This document shows positions 40,766 to 42,019 of a DNA stretch of 42,019 bases, one piece after another (the stretch's first letter is position 1; the number at the start of each line of letters is the position of its first letter). Location: the NCBI GenBank assembly GCA_943330705.2, contig CALQIT020000017.1:1-42019 (forward strand), given 5' to 3'. The translations under genes were made by a program, and so were the position numbers. Source of the stretch: Streptomyces griseus. Its GTDB lineage: Bacteria > Bdellovibrionota > Bdellovibrionia > Bdellovibrionales > Bdellovibrionaceae. The notes beneath the pieces are model-generated. The model saw only the letters and a program-made list of their open reading frames with translations. It was not told the origin of the DNA and did not search any database.

Positions 40766-41269
40766 ATGGAGCAGACCATTTTTATGCAAAAGCAAATTGA
40801 GCAAGTTCTGGCGAAATTGATTGATACTCTCAGGTCGAAGAAATACTCAGTGGGCTTTGCAGAAAGTTGCACTGGTGGTTTGCTTTCCGCGCATTTGGCT
40901 GCGGTTCCTGGAGTTTCTGATTTCTTTCGCGGCTCGATTGTGGCTTATGCCAACGAAGTGAAATCAAATCTCCTCGGTGTACCACAGGCTTTGCTTCAGA
41001 CCGAAGGTGCTGTCAGTGAGGCCGTTGCCATGGCGATGGCAAAAGGGGCAGCCAGGGTTCTTGGGGTTCAGTGTGCGGCGGCAGTAACTGGGGTTGCTGG
41101 TCCGAGTGGCGGTACCAAGGAAAAGCCAGTAGGGACCGTGTGCTTTGGAATTTGCGGTCCAGGATTTGAAAAGACGGATCGAAAGATATTTTCGGGAAGT
41201 CGACATGAAGTCCAAACGCAAGCTGCGCATTTTGCTTTGGAGCTTCTGGTGAATGAATTAAAGAAATGA
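40766..41269 (+). CDS. pncC: Nicotinamide-nucleotide amidase (CinA C-terminal domain)
   Basis: The 167-residue enzyme deamidates nicotinamide mononucleotide in NAD recycling. It shows the CinA C-terminal motifs: A-E-S-C-T-G-G-L with the catalytic serine, F-x-G-S-I-V-A-Y-A-N-E-V-K, L-G-V, G-A-V-S-E-A-V-A, and T-G-V-A-G-P-S-G-G-T-K-E-K-P-V-G-T-V. The N-terminal COG1058 domain of full CinA is absent, so this is the short form. AGGAAG precedes the ATG. recA begins 92 nt downstream, the common cinA-recA order. Confidence 0.95.
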   Translation: MEQTIFMQKQIEQVLAKLIDTLRSKKYSVGFAESCTGGLLSAHLAAVPGVSDFFRGSIVAYANEVKSNLLGVPQALLQTEGAVSEAVAMAMAKGAARVLGVQCAAAVTGVAGPSGGTKEKPVGTVCFGICGPGFEKTDRKIFSGSRHEVQTQAAHFALELLVNELKK

Positions 41270-41329
41270 ATGAGTTAAAAAATGAATGAATTAACAAAGA
41301 AATAGTTTTTAATTTTATTAACAACGCGA

Positions 41330-41345
41330 TCGCGGAAGTCCGCGA
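41330..41345 (+). promoter_or_regulatory. 16-nt palindrome just upstream of the recA ribosome-binding site
   Basis: TCGCGGA (41330-41336), AG, TCCGCGA (41339-41345) form a perfect 7-bp inverted repeat, ending 2 nt before AAGGAG (41348-41353). It may be an operator or an RNA hairpin in the leader. No TTAC-N3-GTAA site (LexA type reported for Bdellovibrio) is seen here. Confidence 0.5.
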
Positions 41346-41361
41346 AGAAGGAGAGATCATC

Positions 41362-42019
41362 ATGGGAGTAAACAGTGAAATCCGCGGCCAAGGCGAAAGA
41401 CCACTGGAAAAAAGCAGTGACCGAAGTAGCGAAAAAGGAAAAGCCTTAGATCTTGCTATTTCGACAATCGAAAAACAATTTGGTAAGGGCTCTATCATGC
41501 GTTTGGGCACTGATGAGAAGCTACATCGTGACGTCGAGACCATCAGCACGGGCTCGCTCAGTTTGGATATCGCCTTGGGAATCGGTGGTTTACCAAAGGG
41601 TCGTATCGTTGAAATATTTGGCCCAGAATCATCTGGTAAAACCACACTGGCTTTATCGACGATCGCACAGGCTCAGAAAAAAGGTGGAGTTGTTGCCTTT
41701 GTCGACGCCGAGCACGCTTTAGACATTGGTTATGCGCGAAAGCTTGGTGTGAATCCTGAAGATCTATTGATTTCACAACCAGATACTGGGGAACAGGCCT
41801 TGGAGATCACAGAAACCCTAGTTCGATCTGGCGCGATTGACGTGCTAGTTGTGGATTCAGTTGCAGCTCTTGTTCCACGGGCTGAAATCGAAGGGGAAAT
41901 GGGCGACAGTCACATGGGTCTACAAGCCCGACTGATGTCACAGGCTTTGCGTAAGTTGACAGCAGCAATCAGTCGTTCGAACACTTTGGTGATCTTTATT
42001 AATCAAATTCGTATGAAAA
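41362..42019 (+). CDS. recA: RecA recombinase, 5' part (cut by window end)
   Basis: The first 219 residues of about 350-360 are present. RecA forms filaments on single-stranded DNA for homologous recombination. Seen are a 28-residue divergent N-terminus, then [18 protein letters not shown], Walker [29 protein letters not shown] (Walker B), and [16 protein letters not shown] up to I-N-Q-I-R-M-K. AAGGAG lies 8 nt before the ATG. The C-terminus lies outside the window. Confidence 0.98.
   Translation, partial: MGVNSEIRGQGERPLEKSSDRSSEKGKALDLAISTIEKQFGKGSIMRLGTDEKLHRDVETISTGSLSLDIALGIGGLPKGRIVEIFGPESSGKTTLALSTIAQAQKKGGVVAFVDAEHALDIGYARKLGVNPEDLLISQPDTGEQALEITETLVRSGAIDVLVVDSVAALVPRAEIEGEMGDSHMGLQARLMSQALRKLTAAISRSNTLVIFINQIRMK

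Overview
The window looks like chromosomal DNA of a Gram-negative bacterium with an outer membrane (several beta-barrel proteins, a lipoprotein, many Sec signal peptides) and a base composition by eye in the mid-40s % GC. The LdhA, Lon, CheA/CheW/CheX and CinA-RecA proteins, the short lipoprotein with an SFQNC lipobox, and the many secreted hydrolases fit Bdellovibrionota (Bdellovibrio and relatives) best. That placement is inference from protein character, not from a marker-gene search.

Layout. Positions 1-1089 hold the end of an AbiE-type (type IV) toxin-antitoxin pair, cut by the window edge. Positions 1148-3437 encode a secreted HExxH metalloprotease-like protein and an outer-membrane barrel whose best start codon is ATA. 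Positions 3528-8248 contain lon (minus strand, heat-shock-like promoter), the ribosomal pair rplM-rpsI with a good terminator, and a small exported protein with its own terminator. Positions 8361-13913 carry ldhA, a CBS-domain protein, a degenerate hemerythrin-like protein, a beta carbonic anhydrase, and a convergent NtrB/NtrC-like kinase and sigma-54 activator. Positions 14047-15201 hold two gene relics, a doubly deleted ccoG and the C-terminal part of a TPR-like protein, joined head to head. A porin-like protein follows.

Positions 17058-27092 are a chemotaxis island: a CheY-like receiver (minus), then cheY-cheX, an antisense degenerate HD-GYP gene, and cheA-cheW-mcp followed by one 811-residue protein that joins CheR, two receivers and CheB. 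Together these give signal input (dCache receptor), kinase, adaptor, output regulator, phosphatase and adaptation enzymes. No flagellar genes and no cheD are present. cheY's ribosome-binding site lies in one arm of a perfect 24-nt palindrome that also looks like a sigma-28 promoter element.

Positions 27125-42019 alternate housekeeping genes (alaS, pgpA, an uup-like ABC-F gene, pncC/cinA, recA cut by the window end) with exported proteins: an HNH nuclease, a lipoprotein, a DUF3015 protein, a DUF4105/Lnb-like protein, a barrel, a gingipain-type C25 peptidase and an amidohydrolase. A 22-bp tandem repeat array lies between the amidohydrolase gene and pncC. No tRNA, rRNA, insertion sequence, CRISPR array or prophage was found.
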